NCBI GenBank assembly: GCA_964036665.1
Contig: OZ038532.1
Coordinates: 13,968,537 to 14,032,536 of the forward strand
From: Gordius sp. MW1
Lineage: Eukaryota; Nematomorpha; Gordioida; Gordea; Gordiidae
Length of the DNA: 64,000 nt
Direction of reading: 5' to 3'
Part shown: piece after piece, positions 38,985 through 53,116 of the stretch
Layout: each line of letters begins with the position of its first letter
How positions within the stretch are numbered: the stretch's first letter is position 1
Translations under genes and position numbers: made by a program
The notes under the pieces: generated by a model
Told to the model about the DNA's origin: nothing
The model's input: the letters and a program-made list of their open reading frames with translations, nothing else
The model's database searches: none

Positions 38985-40327
38985 TTGTCTTTTGTCAAAA
39001 TGATAGTTCTCGCAGCTTAAAACCTCTTTTCGGAAGTTTATCGAGGATAATAGGATTCTCAAATTGGCTTACTTTTATATATTTTTTCATGCTCTTTCAC
39101 ATAGAATCGAAAAAAATAAATATTTTTACCTCGAAATTTTTCACATATTTTTCTTTCCACCGTATGCATCCGATGAAAGTTGTCGTTTCAGACGTGGTTT
39201 CGATGATAAAAAGTAAAAATTTATCAGAATCAGAAAACTATTATTTTAAAATCATGATCGCATAGTGCATTTTTGAAAAATTAAGCACTCACGTTGCGAT
39301 ACAACAAACTAATCGCAACAATAAAACGTTGTCTTTTGTCAAAATGATAGTTCTCGCAGCTTAAAACCTCTTTTCGGAAGTCAATCGAGGATAATAGGAT
39401 TCTCAAATTGGCTTACTTTTATATATTTTTTCATGCTCTTTCACATAGAATAAAATAAATATTTTTACCTCAAAATTTTTCACATATTTTTCTTTGAACC
39501 GTATTCATCCGATGAAAGTTGTCGTTTTCAGACGTGGTTTCTATGATCCCAAGTAAAAATTTATCAGAATCAGAGAAATGTTACTTTGAAATCATGATCG
39601 CATAGTGCATTTTTGAAAAATTAAGCACTTACGTTGCGATACAACAAACTAATCGCAACAATAAAACGTTGTCTTTTGTCAAAATGAATAGTTCTGGCAG
39701 CTTAAAACCTCTTTTCGGAAGTAAATCGAGTATAAACGGATTCTCAAATTGGCTTACTTTTATATATTTTTTCATGCTCTTTCGCATAGAATCGAAAAAA
39801 ATAAATATTTTTACCTCAAATTTTTTCACATATTTTTCTTTCAACCGTATGCATCCGATGAGAGTTGTCGTTTTCAGACGTGGTTTCGATGATAAAAAGT
39901 AAAAATTTATCAGAATCAGAAAACTATTACTTTAAAATCATGATCGCATAGTGCATTTTTGAAAAATTAAGCAATCACGTTGCGATACAACAAACTAATC
40001 GCAACAATAAAACGTTGTCTTTTGTCAAAATGATAGTTCTCGCAGCTTAAAACCTCTTTTCGGAAGTCAATCGAGGATAATAGGATTCTCAAATTGGCTT
40101 ACTTTTACATATTTTTTCATGCTCTTTCACATAGAATTGAAAAAACTAAATATTCTACCTCAAAATTTTTCACATATTTTTCTTTGAACCGTATTCATCC
40201 GATGAAAGATGTCGTTTTCAGACGTGGTTTCTGTGAACCCAAGTAAAAATTTATCAGAATCAGAGAAATGTTACTTTGAAATCATGCTCACGTTGCGATA
40301 CAACAAACTAATCGCAACAATAAAACG
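38985..40327. repeat. Four-monomer segment: C, B, A and deletion monomer
   Basis: Units 38985 (C), 39329 (shortened A-run, AGAATAAAATAAAT), 39669 (A-a) and 40015 (31 bp deletion). They parallel 35400-36741 but differ in detail: 39669 keeps AAAATGAATAG and 40015 has AAAAACTAAATATTC and GAAAGATGTCG. Those last two variants recur in unit 53022. Confidence 0.8.
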
Positions 40328-41706
40328 TTGTCTTTTGTCAAAATGATAGTTCTCTCAGCTTAAAACCTCTTTTCCGAAGCCAATCGAGGATAATAGGATT
40401 CTCAAATTGGCTTACTTTTATATATTTTCTCATGGTCTTTCACATAGAATTGAAAAAAATAAATATTCTACCTCAAAATTTTTCACATATTTTTCTTTGA
40501 ACCGTATTCATCCGATGAAAGTTGTCGTTTTCAGACATGGTTTCTATGAACCCAAGTAAAAATTTATCAGAATCAGAGAAATGTTACTTTGAAATCATGA
40601 TCGCATAGTGCATTTTGAAAAATTAAACACTCACGTTGCGATACAACAAACTAATCGCAACAATAAAACGTTGTCTTTTGTCAAAATGAATAGTTCTGGC
40701 AGCTTAAAACCTCTTTTCGGAAGTAAATCGAGGATAATAGGATTCTCAAATTGGCTTACTTTTATATATTTTTTAATGCTCTTTCACATAGAATCGAAAA
40801 AAATAAACATTTTTACCTCAAAATTTTTCACATATTTTTCTTTGAACCGTATTCATCCGATGAAAGTTGTCGTTTTCAGACGTGGTTTCTATGATACCAA
40901 GTAAAAATTTATCAGAATCTGAAAACTATTACTTTGAAATCATGATCGCATAGTGCATTTTTGAAAAATTAAGCACTCAAGTTGCGATATAACAAACTAA
41001 TCGCAACAATAAAACGTTGTCTTTTGTCAAAATGAATAGTTCTGGCAGCTTAAAACCTCTTTTCGGAAGTAAATCGAGGGTAATAGGATTCTCAAATTGG
41101 CTTACTTTTATATATTTTTTAATGCTCTTTCACATAGAATCGAAAAAAATAAACATTTTTACCTCAAAATTTTTCACATATTTTTCTTTCAACCGTATGC
41201 ATCCGATGAAAGTTGTCGTTTTCAGACGTGGTTTCGATGATAAAAAGTAAAAATTTATCAGAATCAGAAAACTATTACTTTAAAATCATGATCGCATAGT
41301 GCATTTTTGAAAAATTAAGCACTCACGTTGCCATACAACAAACTAATCGCAACAATAAAACATTGTCTTTTGTCAAAATGATAGTTCTCGCAGCTTAAAA
41401 CCTCTTTTCGTAAGTCAATCGAGGATAATAGGATTCTCAAATTGGCTTACTTTTATATATTTTTTCATGCTCTTTCACATAGAATGGAAAATAATAAATA
41501 TTCTACCTCAAAATTTTTCACATATTTTTTTTTGAACCGTATTCATCCGATGAAAGTTATCGTTTTCAGACGTGGTTTCTATGAACCCAAGTAAAAATTT
41601 ATCAGAATCAGAGAAATGTTACTTTGAAATCATGATCGCATAGTGCATTTTTGAAAAATCAAACACTCACGTTGCGATACAACAAACTAATCGCAACATT
41701 AAAACG
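40328..41706. repeat. Segment reused from 18.6 kb, with a chimeric monomer
   Basis: Units 40328, 40671, 41017 and 41363 correspond to 18591, 18935, a fusion of the 19281 and 19626 types, and 19972. Unit 41017 starts as the 19281/24796 type but ends with the tail of the 19626/25141 type (TTTAAAATCATG, TGCATTTTTG). One whole monomer has therefore been lost by in-register exchange. The same fusion is present in 54025. Confidence 0.82.
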
Positions 41707-43085
41707 TTGTCTTTTGTCAAAATGATAGTTCTCGCAGCTTAAAACCTCTTTTCGGAAGTTTATCGAGGATAATAGGATTCTCAAATTGGCTTACTTTTAT
41801 ATATTTTTTCATGCTCTTTCACATAGAATTGAAAAAAATAAATATTTTTACCTCAAAATTTTTCACATATTTTTCTTTGAACCGTATTCATCCGATGAAA
41901 GTTGTCGTTTTCAGACGTGTTTCTATGATCCCAAGTAAAAATTTATCAGAATCTGAAAACTATTACTTTGAAATCATGATCGCATAGTGCATTTTTGAAA
42001 AATTAAGCACTCACGTTGCGATACAACAAACTAATCGCAACAATAAAACGTTGTCTTTTGTCAAAATGATAGTTCTCGCAGCTTAAAACCTCTTTTCGGA
42101 AGTCAATCGAGGATAATAGGATTCTCAAATTGGCTTACTTTTATATATTTTTTCATGCTCTTTCACATAGAATTGAAAAAAATAAATATTTTTACCTCAA
42201 AATTTTTCACATATTTTTCTTTGAACCGTATTCATCCGATGAAAGTTGTCGTTTTCAGACGTGGTTTCTATGATCCCAAGTAAAAATTTATCAGAATCAG
42301 AAAACTATTACTTTGAAATCATGATCGCATAGAGCCATTTTCAAAAATTAAGCATCACGTTGCGATACAACAAACTAATCGCAACAATAAAACGTTGTCT
42401 TTTGTCAAAATGATAGTTCTCGCAGCTTAAAACCTCTTTTCGGAAGTCAATCGAGGATAATAGGATTCTCAAATTGGCTTACTTTTATATACTTTTTCAT
42501 GCTCTTTCACATAGAATTGAAAAAAATAAATATTCTTACCTCAAAATTTTTCACATATTTTTCTTTGAAACGTATTCATCCGATGAAAGTTGTCGTTTTC
42601 AGACGTGGTTTCTATGATCCCAAGTAAAAATTTATCAGAATCAGAGAAATTTTACTTTATAATCATGATCGCATAGTGCATTTTTGAAAAATTAAACACT
42701 CACGTTGCTATACAACAAACTAATCGCAACAATAAAACGTTGTCTTTTGTCAAAATGAATAGTTCTGGCAGCTTAAAACCTCTTTTCGGAAGTAAATCGA
42801 GGATAATAGGATTCTCAAATTGGCTTACTTTTATATATTTTTTCATGCTCTTTCACATAGAATTGAAAAAAATAAATATTTTTACCTCAAAATTTTTCAC
42901 ATATTTTTCTTTGAACCGTATTCATCCGATGAAAGTTGTCGTTTTCAGACGTGGTTTCTATGATCCCAAGTAAAAATTTATCAGAATCTGAAAACTATTA
43001 CTTTGAAATCATGATCGCATAGTGCATTTTTGAAAAATTAAGCACTCACGTTGCGATACAACAAACTAATCGCAACAATAAAACG
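41707..43085. repeat. Four-monomer segment, copy 2 (10,103 bp offset)
   Basis: Matches 31604-32982. It starts abruptly with the ACATTAAAACG lead after a 19972-type unit, so the join at about 41,690 is a recombination point between two distant lineages. Confidence 0.8.
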
Positions 43086-46000
43086 TTGTCTTTTGTCAAA
43101 ATGATAGTTCTCGCAGCTTAAAACCTCTTTTCGGAAGTCAATCGAGGATAATAGGATTCTCAAATTGGCTTACTTTTATATATTTTTTCATGCTCTTTCA
43201 CATAGAATTGAAAAAAATAAATATTTTTACCTCAAAATTTTTCACATATTTTTCTTTGAACCGTATTCATCCGATGAAAGTTGTCGTTTTCAGACGTGGT
43301 TTCTATGATCCCAAGTAAAAATTTATCAGAATCTGAAAACTATTACTTTGAAATCATGATCGCATAGTGCATTTTTGAAAAATTAAGCACTCACGTTGCG
43401 ATACAACAAACTAATCGCAACCTTAAAACGTTGTCTTTTGTCAAAATGATAGTTCTCGCAGCTTAAAACCTCTTTTCGGAAGTCAATCGAGGATAATAGG
43501 ATTCTCAAATTGGCTTACTTTTATATATTTTTTCATGCTCTTTCACATAGAATCGAAAAAAATAAATATTTTTACCTCAAAATTTTTCACATATTATTCT
43601 TTGAACCGTATTCATCCGATGAAAGTTGTCGTTTTAAGACGTGGTTTCTATGATCCCAAGTAAAAATTTATCAGAATCAGAGAAATTTTACTTTGAAATC
43701 ATGATCGCATAGTGCATTTTTGAAAAATTAAGCACTCACGTTGCGATACAACAAACTAATCGCAACAATAAAACGTTGTCTTTTGTCAAAATGATAGTTC
43801 TCGCAGCTTAAAACCTCTTTTCGGAAGTCAATCGAGGATAATAGGATTCTCAAATTGGCTTACTTTTATATATTTTTTCATGCTCTTTCACATAGAATTG
43901 AAAAAAATAAATATTTTTACCTCAAAATTTTTCACATATTTTTCTTTGAACCGTATTCATCCGATGAAAGTTGTCGTTTTCAGACGTGGTTTCTATGATC
44001 CCAAGTAAAAATTTATCAGAATCTGAAAACTATTACTTTGAAATCATGATCGCATAGTGCATTTTTGAAAAATTAAGCACTAACGTTGCGATACAACAAA
44101 CTAATCGCAACCTTAAAACGTTGTCTTTTGTCAAAATGATAGTTCTCGCAGCTTAAAACCTCTTTTCGGAAGTCAATCGAGGATAATAGGATTCTCAAAT
44201 TGGCTTACTTTTATATATTTTTTCATGCTCTTTCACATAGAATCAAAAAAAATAAATATTTTTACCTCAAAATTTTTCACATATTATTCTTTGAACCGTA
44301 TTCATCCGATGAAAGTTGTCGTTTTAAGACGTGGTTTCTATGATCCCAAGTAAAAATTTATCAGAATCAGAGAAATTTTACTTTGAAATCATGATCGCAT
44401 AGTGCATTTTTGAAAAATTAAGCACTCACGCTGCGATACAACAAACTAATCGCAACATTAAAACGTTGTCTTTTGTCAAAATGATAGTTCTCGCAGCTTA
44501 AAACCTCTTTTCGGAAGTTTATCGAGGATAATAGGATTCTCAAATTGGCTTACTTTTATATATTTTTTCATGCTCTTTCACATAGAATCGAAAAAAATAA
44601 ATATTTTTACCTCGAAATTTTTCACATATTTTTCTTTCCACCGTATGCATCCGATGAAAGTTGTCGTTTCAGACGTGGTTTCGATGATAAAAAGTAAAAA
44701 TTTATCAGAATCAGAAAACTATTATTTTAAAATCATGATCGCATAGTGCATTTTTGAAAAATTAAGCACTCACGTTGCGATACAACAAACTAATCGCAAC
44801 AATAAAACGTTGTCTTTTGTCAAAATGATAGTTCTCGCAGCTTAAAACCTCTTTTCGGAAGTCAATCGAGGATAATAGGATTCTCAAATTGGCTTACTTT
44901 TATATATTTTTTCATGCTCTTTCACATAGAATAAAATAAATATTTTTACCTCAAAATTTTTCACATATTTTTCTTTGAACCGTATTCATCCGATGAAAGT
45001 TGTCGTTTTCAGACGTGGTTTCTATGATCCCAAGTAAAAATTTATCAGAATCAGAGAAATGTTACTTTGAAATCATGATCGCATAGTGCATTTTTGAAAA
45101 ATTAAGCACTTACGTTGCGATACAACAAACTAATCGCAACAATAAAACGTTGTCTTTTGTCAAAATTAATAGTTCTGGCAGCTTAAAACCTCTTTTCGGA
45201 AGTAAATCGAGTATAAACGGATTCTCAAATTGGCTTACTTTTATATATTTTTTCATGCTCTTTCGCATAGAATCGAAAAAAATAAATATTTTTACCTCAA
45301 ATTTTTTCACATATTTTTCTTTCAACCGTATGCATCCGATGAGAGTTGTCGTTTTCAGACGTGGTTTCGATGATAAAAAGTAAAAATTTATCAGAATCAG
45401 AAAACTATTACTTTAAAATCATGATCGCATAGTGCATTTTTGAAAAATTAAGCAATCACGTTGCGATACAACAAACTAATCGCAACAATAAAACGTTGTC
45501 TTTTGTCAAAATGATAGTTCTCGCAGCTTAAAACCTCTTTTCGGAAGTCAATCGAGGATAATAGGATTCTCAAATTGGCTTACTTTTACATATTTTTTCA
45601 TGCTCTTTCACATAGAATTGAAAAAAAATAAATATTCTAGCTCAAAATTTTTCACATATTTTTCTTTGAACCGTATTCATCCGATGAAAGTTGTCGTTTT
45701 CAGACGTGGTTTCTGTGAACCCAAGTAAAAATTTATCACAATCAGAGAAATGTTACTTTGAAATCATGCTCACGTTGCGATACAACAAACTAATCGCAAC
45801 AATAAAACGTTGTCTTTTGTCAAAATGAATAGTTCTGACAGCTTAAAACCTCTTTTCAGGAGTAAATCGAGGATAATAGGATTCTCAAATTGGCTTACTT
45901 TTATATATTTTTTAATGCTCTTTCACATAGAATCGAAAAAAATAAACATTTTTACCTCAAAATTTTTCACATATTTTTCTTTCAACCGTATGCATCCGAT

Positions 46001-48398
46001 GAAAGTTGTCGTTTTCAGACGTGGTTTCGATGATAAAAAGTAAAAATTTATCAGAATCAGAAAACTATTACTTTGAAATCATGATCGCATAGAGCCATTT
46101 TCAAAAATTAAGCATCACGCTGCGATACAACAAACTAATCGCAACAATAAAACGTTGTCTTTTGTCAAAATGAATAGTTCTCGCAGCTTAAAACCTCTTT
46201 TCGGAAGTAAATCGAGTATAAACGGATTCTCAAATTGGCTTACTTTTATATATTTTTTCATGCTCTTTCGCATAGAATTGAAAAAAATAAATATTCTACC
46301 TCAAAATTTTTCACATATTTTTCTTTGAACCGTATTCATCCGATGAAAGTTGTCGTTTTCAGACGTGGTTTCTATGAACCCAAGTAAAAATTTATCAGAA
46401 TCAGAGAAATGTTACTTTGAAATCACATTTTTTCATGCTCTTTCACATAGAATCGAAAAAAATAAATATTTTTACCGTAAAATTTTTCACATATTTTTCT
46501 TTCAACCGTATGCATCCGATGAAAGTTCTCGTTTTCAGACGTGGTTTTGATGATAAAAAGTAAAAATTTATCAGAATCAAAAAATTATTACTTTGAAATC
46601 ATGATCGCATAGAGCCATTTTCAAAAATTAAGCATCACGTTGCGATACAACAAACTAATCGCAACAATAAAACGTTGTCTTTTGTCAAAATGATAGTTCT
46701 CGCAGCTTAAAACCTCTTTTCGGAAGTCAATCGAGGATAATAGGATTCTCAAATTGGCTTACTTTTATATATTTTTTCATGCTCTTTCACATAGAATTGA
46801 AAAAAATAAATATTTTTACCTCAAAATTTTTCACATATTTTTCTTTGAACCGTATTCATCCGATGAAAGTTGTCGTTTTCAGACGTGGTTTATATGATCC
46901 CAAGTAAAAATTTATCAGAATCTGAAAACTATTACTTTAAAATCATGATCGCATAGTGCATTTTTGAAAAATTAAGCACTCACGTTGCGATACAACAAAC
47001 TAATCGCAACCTTAAAACGTTGTCTTTTGTCAAAATGATAGTTCTCGCAGCTTAAAACCTCTTTTCGGAAGTCAATCGAGGATAATAGGATTCTCAAATT
47101 GGCTTACTTTTATATATTTTTTCATGCTCTTTCACATAGAATCGAAAAAAATAAATATTTTTACCTCAAAATTTTTCACATATTATTCTTTGAACCGTAT
47201 TCATCCGATGAAAGTTGTCGTTTTAAGACGTGGTTTCTATGATCCCAAGTAAAAATTTATCAGAATCAGAGAAATTTTACTTTGAAATCATGATCGCATA
47301 GTGCATTTTTGAAAAATTAAGCACTCACGTTGCGATACAACAAACTAATCGCAACATTAAAACGTTGTCTTTTGTCAAAATGATAGTTCTCGCAGCTTAA
47401 AACCTCTTTTCGGAAGTTTATCGAGGATAATAGGATTCTCAAATTGGCTTACTTTTATATATTTTTTCATGCTCTTTCACATAGAATCGAAAAAAATAAA
47501 TATTTTTACCTCGAAATTTTTCACATATTTTTCTTTCCACCGTATGCATCCGATGAAAGTTGTCGTTTCAGACGTGGTTTCGATGATAAAAAGTAAAAAT
47601 TTATCAGAATCAGAAAACTATTATTTTAAAATCATGATCGCATAGTGCATTTTTGAAAAATTAAGCACTCACGTTGCGATACAACAAACTAATCGCAACA
47701 ATAAAACGTTGTCTTTTGTCAAAATGATAGTTCTCGCAGCTTAAAACCTCTTTTCGGAAGTCAATCGAGGATAATAGGATTCTCAAATTGGCTTACTTTT
47801 ATATATTTTTTCATGCTCTTTCACATAGAATTGAAAAAAATAAATATTTTTACCTCAAAATTTTTCACATATTTTTCTTTGAACCGTATTCATCCGATGA
47901 AAGTTGTCGTTTTCAGACGTGGTTTCTATGATCCCAAGTAAAAATTTATCAGAATCTGAAAACTATTACTTTAAAATCATGATCGCATAGTGCATTTTTG
48001 AAAAATTAAGCACTCACGTTGCGATACAACAAACTAATCGCAACCTTAAAACGTTGTCTTTTGTCAAAATGATAGTTCTCGCAGCTTAAAACCTCTTTTC
48101 GGAAGTCAATCGAGGATAATAGGATTCTCAAATTGGCTTACTTTTATATATTTTTTCATGCTCTTTCACATAGAATCGAAAAAAATAAATATTTTTACCT
48201 CAAAATTTTTCACATATTATTCTTTGAACCGTATTCATCCGATGAAAGTTGTCGTTTTAAGACGTGGTTTCTATGATCCCAAGTAAAAATTTATCAGAAT
48301 CAGAGAAATTTTACTTTGAAATCATGATCGCATAGTGCATTTTTGAAAAATTAAGCACTCACGTTGCGATACAACAAACTAATCGCAACATTAAAACG
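43086..48398. repeat. ~5 kb module, copy 2; first copy of the 5,313 bp tandem duplication
   Basis: Units 43086 to 47709 repeat 34019 to 38640. Unit 48054 then completes the 5,313 bp period. Unit 46155 differs from 37087 over about its first 120 bp, carrying GTAAATCGAGTATAAACGG and TTTCGCATAG from a 45150-type unit. Private changes include TTATCACAATC near 45,737 and GTTTATATG near 46,890. Confidence 0.88.
46155..46674. repeat. 520 bp composite monomer with converted left part
   Basis: Same 1.5-unit fusion as 37087-37605, with its junction near 46,425. The left 120 bp are replaced by sequence like unit 45150. The GAATAG start with CTCGCAG shows a second A/B switch within 15 bp. Shared with 51468-51987. 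Confidence 0.85.
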
Positions 48399-51300
48399 TT
48401 GTCTTCTGTCAAAATGATAGTTCTCGCAGCTTAAAACCTCTTTTCGGAAGTCAATCGAGGATAATAGGATTCTCAAATTGGCTTACTTTTATATATTTTT
48501 TCATGCTCTTTCACATAGAATTGAAAAAAATAAATATTTTTACCTCAAAATTTTTCACATATTTTTCTTTGAACCGTATTCATCCGATGAAAGTTGTCGT
48601 TTTCAGACGTGGTTTCTATGATCCCAAGTAAAAATTTATCAGAATCTGAAAACTATTACTTTGAAATCATGATCGCATAGTGCATTTTTGAAAAATTAAG
48701 CACTCACGTTGCGATACAACAAACTAATCGCAACCTTAAAACGTTGTCTTTTGTCAAAATGATAGTTCTCGCAGCTTAAAACCTCTTTTCGGAAGTCAAT
48801 CGAGGATAATAGGATTCTCAAATTGGCTTACTTTTATATATTTTTTCATGCTCTTTCACATAGAATCGAAAAAAATAAATATTTTTACCTCAAAATTTTT
48901 CACATATTATTCTTTGAACCGTATTCATCCGATGAAAGTTGTCGTTTTAAGACGTGGTTTCTATGATCCCAAGTAAAAATTTATCAGAATCAGAGAAATT
49001 TTACTTTGAAATCATGATCGCATAGTGCATTTTTGAAAAATTAAGCACTCACGTTGCGATACAACAAACTAATCGCAACAATAAAACGTTGTCTTTTGTC
49101 AAAATGATAGTTCTCGCAGCTTAAAACCTCTTTTCGGAAGTCAATCGAGGATAATAGGATTCTCAAATTGGCTTACTTTTATATATTTTTTCATGCTCTT
49201 TCACATAGAATTGAAAAAAATAAATATTTTTACCTCAAAATTTTTCACATATTTTTCTTTGAACCGTATTCATCCGATGAAAGTTGTCGTTTTCAGACGT
49301 GGTTTCTATGATCCCAAGTAAAAATTTATCAGAATCTGAAAACTATTACTTTGAAATCATGATCGCATAGTGCATTTTTGAAAAATTAAGCACTAACGTT
49401 GCGATACAACAAACTAATCGCAACCTTAAAACGTTGTCTTTTGTCAAAATGATAGTTCTCGCAGCTTAAAACCTCTTTTCGGAAGTCAATCGAGGATAAT
49501 AGGATTCTCAAATTGGCTTACTTTTATATATTTTTTCATGCTCTTTCACATAGAATCAAAAAAAATAAATATTTTTACCTCAAAATTTTTCACATATTAT
49601 TCTTTGAACCGTATTCATCCGATGAAAGTTGTCGTTTTAAGACGTGGTTTCTATGATCCCAAGTAAAAATTTATCAGAATCAGAGAAATTTTACTTTGAA
49701 ATCATGATCGCATAGTGCATTTTTGAAAAATTAAGCACTCACGCTGCGATACAACAAACTAATCGCAACATTAAAACGTTGTCTTTTGTCAAAATGATAG
49801 TTCTCGCAGCTTAAAACCTCTTTTCGGAAGTTTATCGAGGATAATAGGATTCTCAAATTGGCTTACTTTTATATATTTTTTCATGCTCTTTCACATAGAA
49901 TCGAAAAAAATAAATATTTTTACCTCGAAATTTTTCACATATTTTTCTTTCCACCGTATGCATCCGATGAAAGTTGTCGTTTCAGACGTGGTTTCGATGA
50001 TAAAAAGTAAAAATTTATCAGAATCAGAAAACTATTATTTTAAAATCATGATCGCATAGTGCATTTTTGAAAAATTAAGCACTCACGTTGCGATACAACA
50101 AACTAATCGCAACAATAAAACGTTGTCTTTTGTCAAAATGATAGTTCTCGCAGCTTAAAACCTCTTTTCGGAAGTCAATCGAGGATAATAGGATTCTCAA
50201 ATTGGCTTACTTTTATATATTTTTTCATGCTCTTTCACATAGAATAAAATAAATATTTTTACCTCAAAATTTTTCACATATTTTTCTTTGAACCGTATTC
50301 ATCCGATGAAAGTTGTCGTTTTCAGACGTGGTTTCTATGATCCCAAGTAAAAATTTATCAGAATCAGAGAAATGTTACTTTGAAATCATGATCGCATAGT
50401 GCATTTTTGAAAAATTAAGCACTTACGTTGCGATACAACAAACTAATCGCAACAATAAAACGTTGTCTTTTGTCAAAATTAATAGTTCTGGCAGCTTAAA
50501 ACCTCTTTTCGGAAGTAAATCGAGTATAAACGGATTCTCAAATTGGCTTACTTTTATATATTTTTTCATGCTCTTTCGCATAGAATCGAAAAAAATAAAT
50601 ATTTTTACCTCAAATTTTTTCACATATTTTTCTTTCAACCGTATGCATCCGATGAGAGTTGTCGTTTTCAGACGTGGTTTCGATGATAAAAAGTAAAAAT
50701 TTATCAGAATCAGAAAACTATTACTTTAAAATCATGATCGCATAGTGCATTTTTGAAAAATTAAGCAATCACGTTGCGATACAACAAACTAATCGCAACA
50801 ATAAAACGTTGTCTTTTGTCAAAATGATAGTTCTCGCAGCTTAAAACCTCTTTTCGGAAGTCAATCGAGGATAATAGGATTCTCAAATTGGCTTACTTTT
50901 ACATATTTTTTCATGCTCTTTCACATAGAATTGAAAAAAAATAAATATTCTAGCTCAAAATTTTTCACATATTTTTCTTTGAACCGTATTCATCCGATGA
51001 AAGTTGTCGTTTTCAGACGTGGTTTCTGTGAACCCAAGTAAAAATTTATCAGAATCAGAGAAATGTTACTTTGAAATCATGCTCACGTTGCGATACAACA
51101 AACTAATCGCAACAATAAAACGTTGTCTTTTGTCAAAATGAATAGTTCTGACAGCTTAAAACCTCTTTTCAGGAGTAAATCGAGGATAATAGGATTCTCA
51201 AATTGGCTTACTTTTATATATTTTTTAATGCTCTTTCACATAGAATCGAAAAAAATAAACATTTTTACCTCAAAATTTTTCACATATTTTTCTTTCAACC

Positions 51301-53116
51301 GTATGCATCCGATGAAAGTTGTCGTTTTCAGACGTGGTTTCGATGATAAAAAGTAAAAATTTATCAGAATCAGAAAACTATTACTTTGAAATCATGATCG
51401 CATAGAGCCATTTTCAAAAATTAAGCATCACGCTGCGATACAACAAACTAATCGCAACAATAAAACGTTGTCTTTTGTCAAAATGAATAGTTCTCGCAGC
51501 TTAAAACCTCTTTTCGGAAGTAAATCGAGTATAAACGGATTCTCAAATTGGCTTACTTTTATATATTTTTTCATGCTCTTTCGCATAGAATTGAAAAAAA
51601 TAAATATTCTACCTCAAAATTTTTCACATATTTTTCTTTGAACCGTGTTCATCCGATGAAAGTTGTCGTTTTCAGACGTGGTTTCTATGAACCCAAGTAA
51701 AAATTTATCAGAATCAGAGAAATGTTACTTTGAAATCACATTTTTTCATGCTCTTTCACATAGAATCGAAAAAAATAAATATTTTTACCGTAAAATTTTT
51801 CACATATTTTTCTTTCAACCGTATGCATCCGATGAAAGTTCTCGTTTTCATACGTGGTTTTGATGATAAAAAGTAAAAATTTATCAGAATCAAAAAATTA
51901 TTACTTTGAAATCATGATCGCATAGAGCCATTTTCAAAAATTAAGCATCACGTTGCGATACAACAAACTAATCGCAACAATAAAACGTTGTCTTTTGTCA
52001 AAATGATAGTTCTCGCAGCTTAAAACCTCTTTTCGGAAGTCAATCGAGGATAATAGGATTCTCAAATTGGCTTACTTTTATATATTTTTTCATGCTCTTT
52101 CACATAGAATTGAAAAAAATAAATATTTTTACCTCAAAATTTTTCACATATTTTTCTTTGAACCGTATTCATCCGATGAAAGTTGTCGTTTTCAGACGTG
52201 GTTTCTATGATCCCAAGTAAAAATTTATCAGAATCTGAAAACTATTACTTTAAAATCATGATCGCATAGTGCATTTTTGAAAAATTAAGCACTCACGTTG
52301 CGATACAACAAACTAATCGCAACCTTAAAACGTTGTCTTTTGTCAAAATGATAGTTCTCGCAGCTTAAAACCTCTTTTCGGAAGTCAATCGAGGATAATA
52401 GGATTCTCAAATTGGCTTACTTTTATATATTTTTTCATGCTCTTTCACATAGAATCGAAAAAAATAAATATTTTTACCTCAAAATTTTTCACATATTATT
52501 CTTTGAACCGTATTCATCCGATGAAAGTTGTCGTTTTAAGACGTGGTTTCTATGATCCCAAGTAAAAATTTATCAGAATCAGAGAAATTTTACTTTGAAA
52601 TCATGATCGCATAGTGCATTTTTGAAAAATTAAGCACTCACGTTGCGATACAACAAACTAATCGCAACATTAAAACGTTGTCTTTTGTCAAAATGATAGT
52701 TCTCGCAGCTTAAAACCTCTTTTCGGAAGTTTATCGAGGATAATAGGATTCTCAAATTGGCTTACTTTTATATATTTTTTCATGCTCTTTCACATAGAAT
52801 CGAAAAAAATAAATATTTTTACCTCGAAATTTTTCACATATTTTTCTTTCCACCGTATGCATCCGATGAAAGTTGTCGTTTCAGACGTGGTTTCGATGAT
52901 AAAAAGTAAAAATTTATCAGAATCAGAAAACTATTATTTTAAAATCATGATCGCATAGTGCATTTTTGAAAAATTAAGCACTCACGTTGCGATACAACAA
53001 ACTAATCGCAACAATAAAACGTTGTCTTTTGTCAAAATGATAGTTCTCGCAGCTTAAAACCTCTTTTCGGAAGTCAATCGAGGATAATAGGATTCTCAAA
53101 TTGGCTTACTTTTACA
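48399..53116. repeat. ~5 kb module, copy 3; second copy of the 5,313 bp tandem duplication
   Basis: Matches 43086-47803 at a constant 5,313 bp. It shares the converted composite monomer (51468) and the eight-A run near 50,935 with copy 2 but not copy 1. Private changes are GTCTTCTGTC at 48,403, CCGTGTTCATCC near 51,646 and TTTTCATACG near 51,847. It leaves the copy 2 sequence near 53,116, where TTTACATATT begins. Confidence 0.88.
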
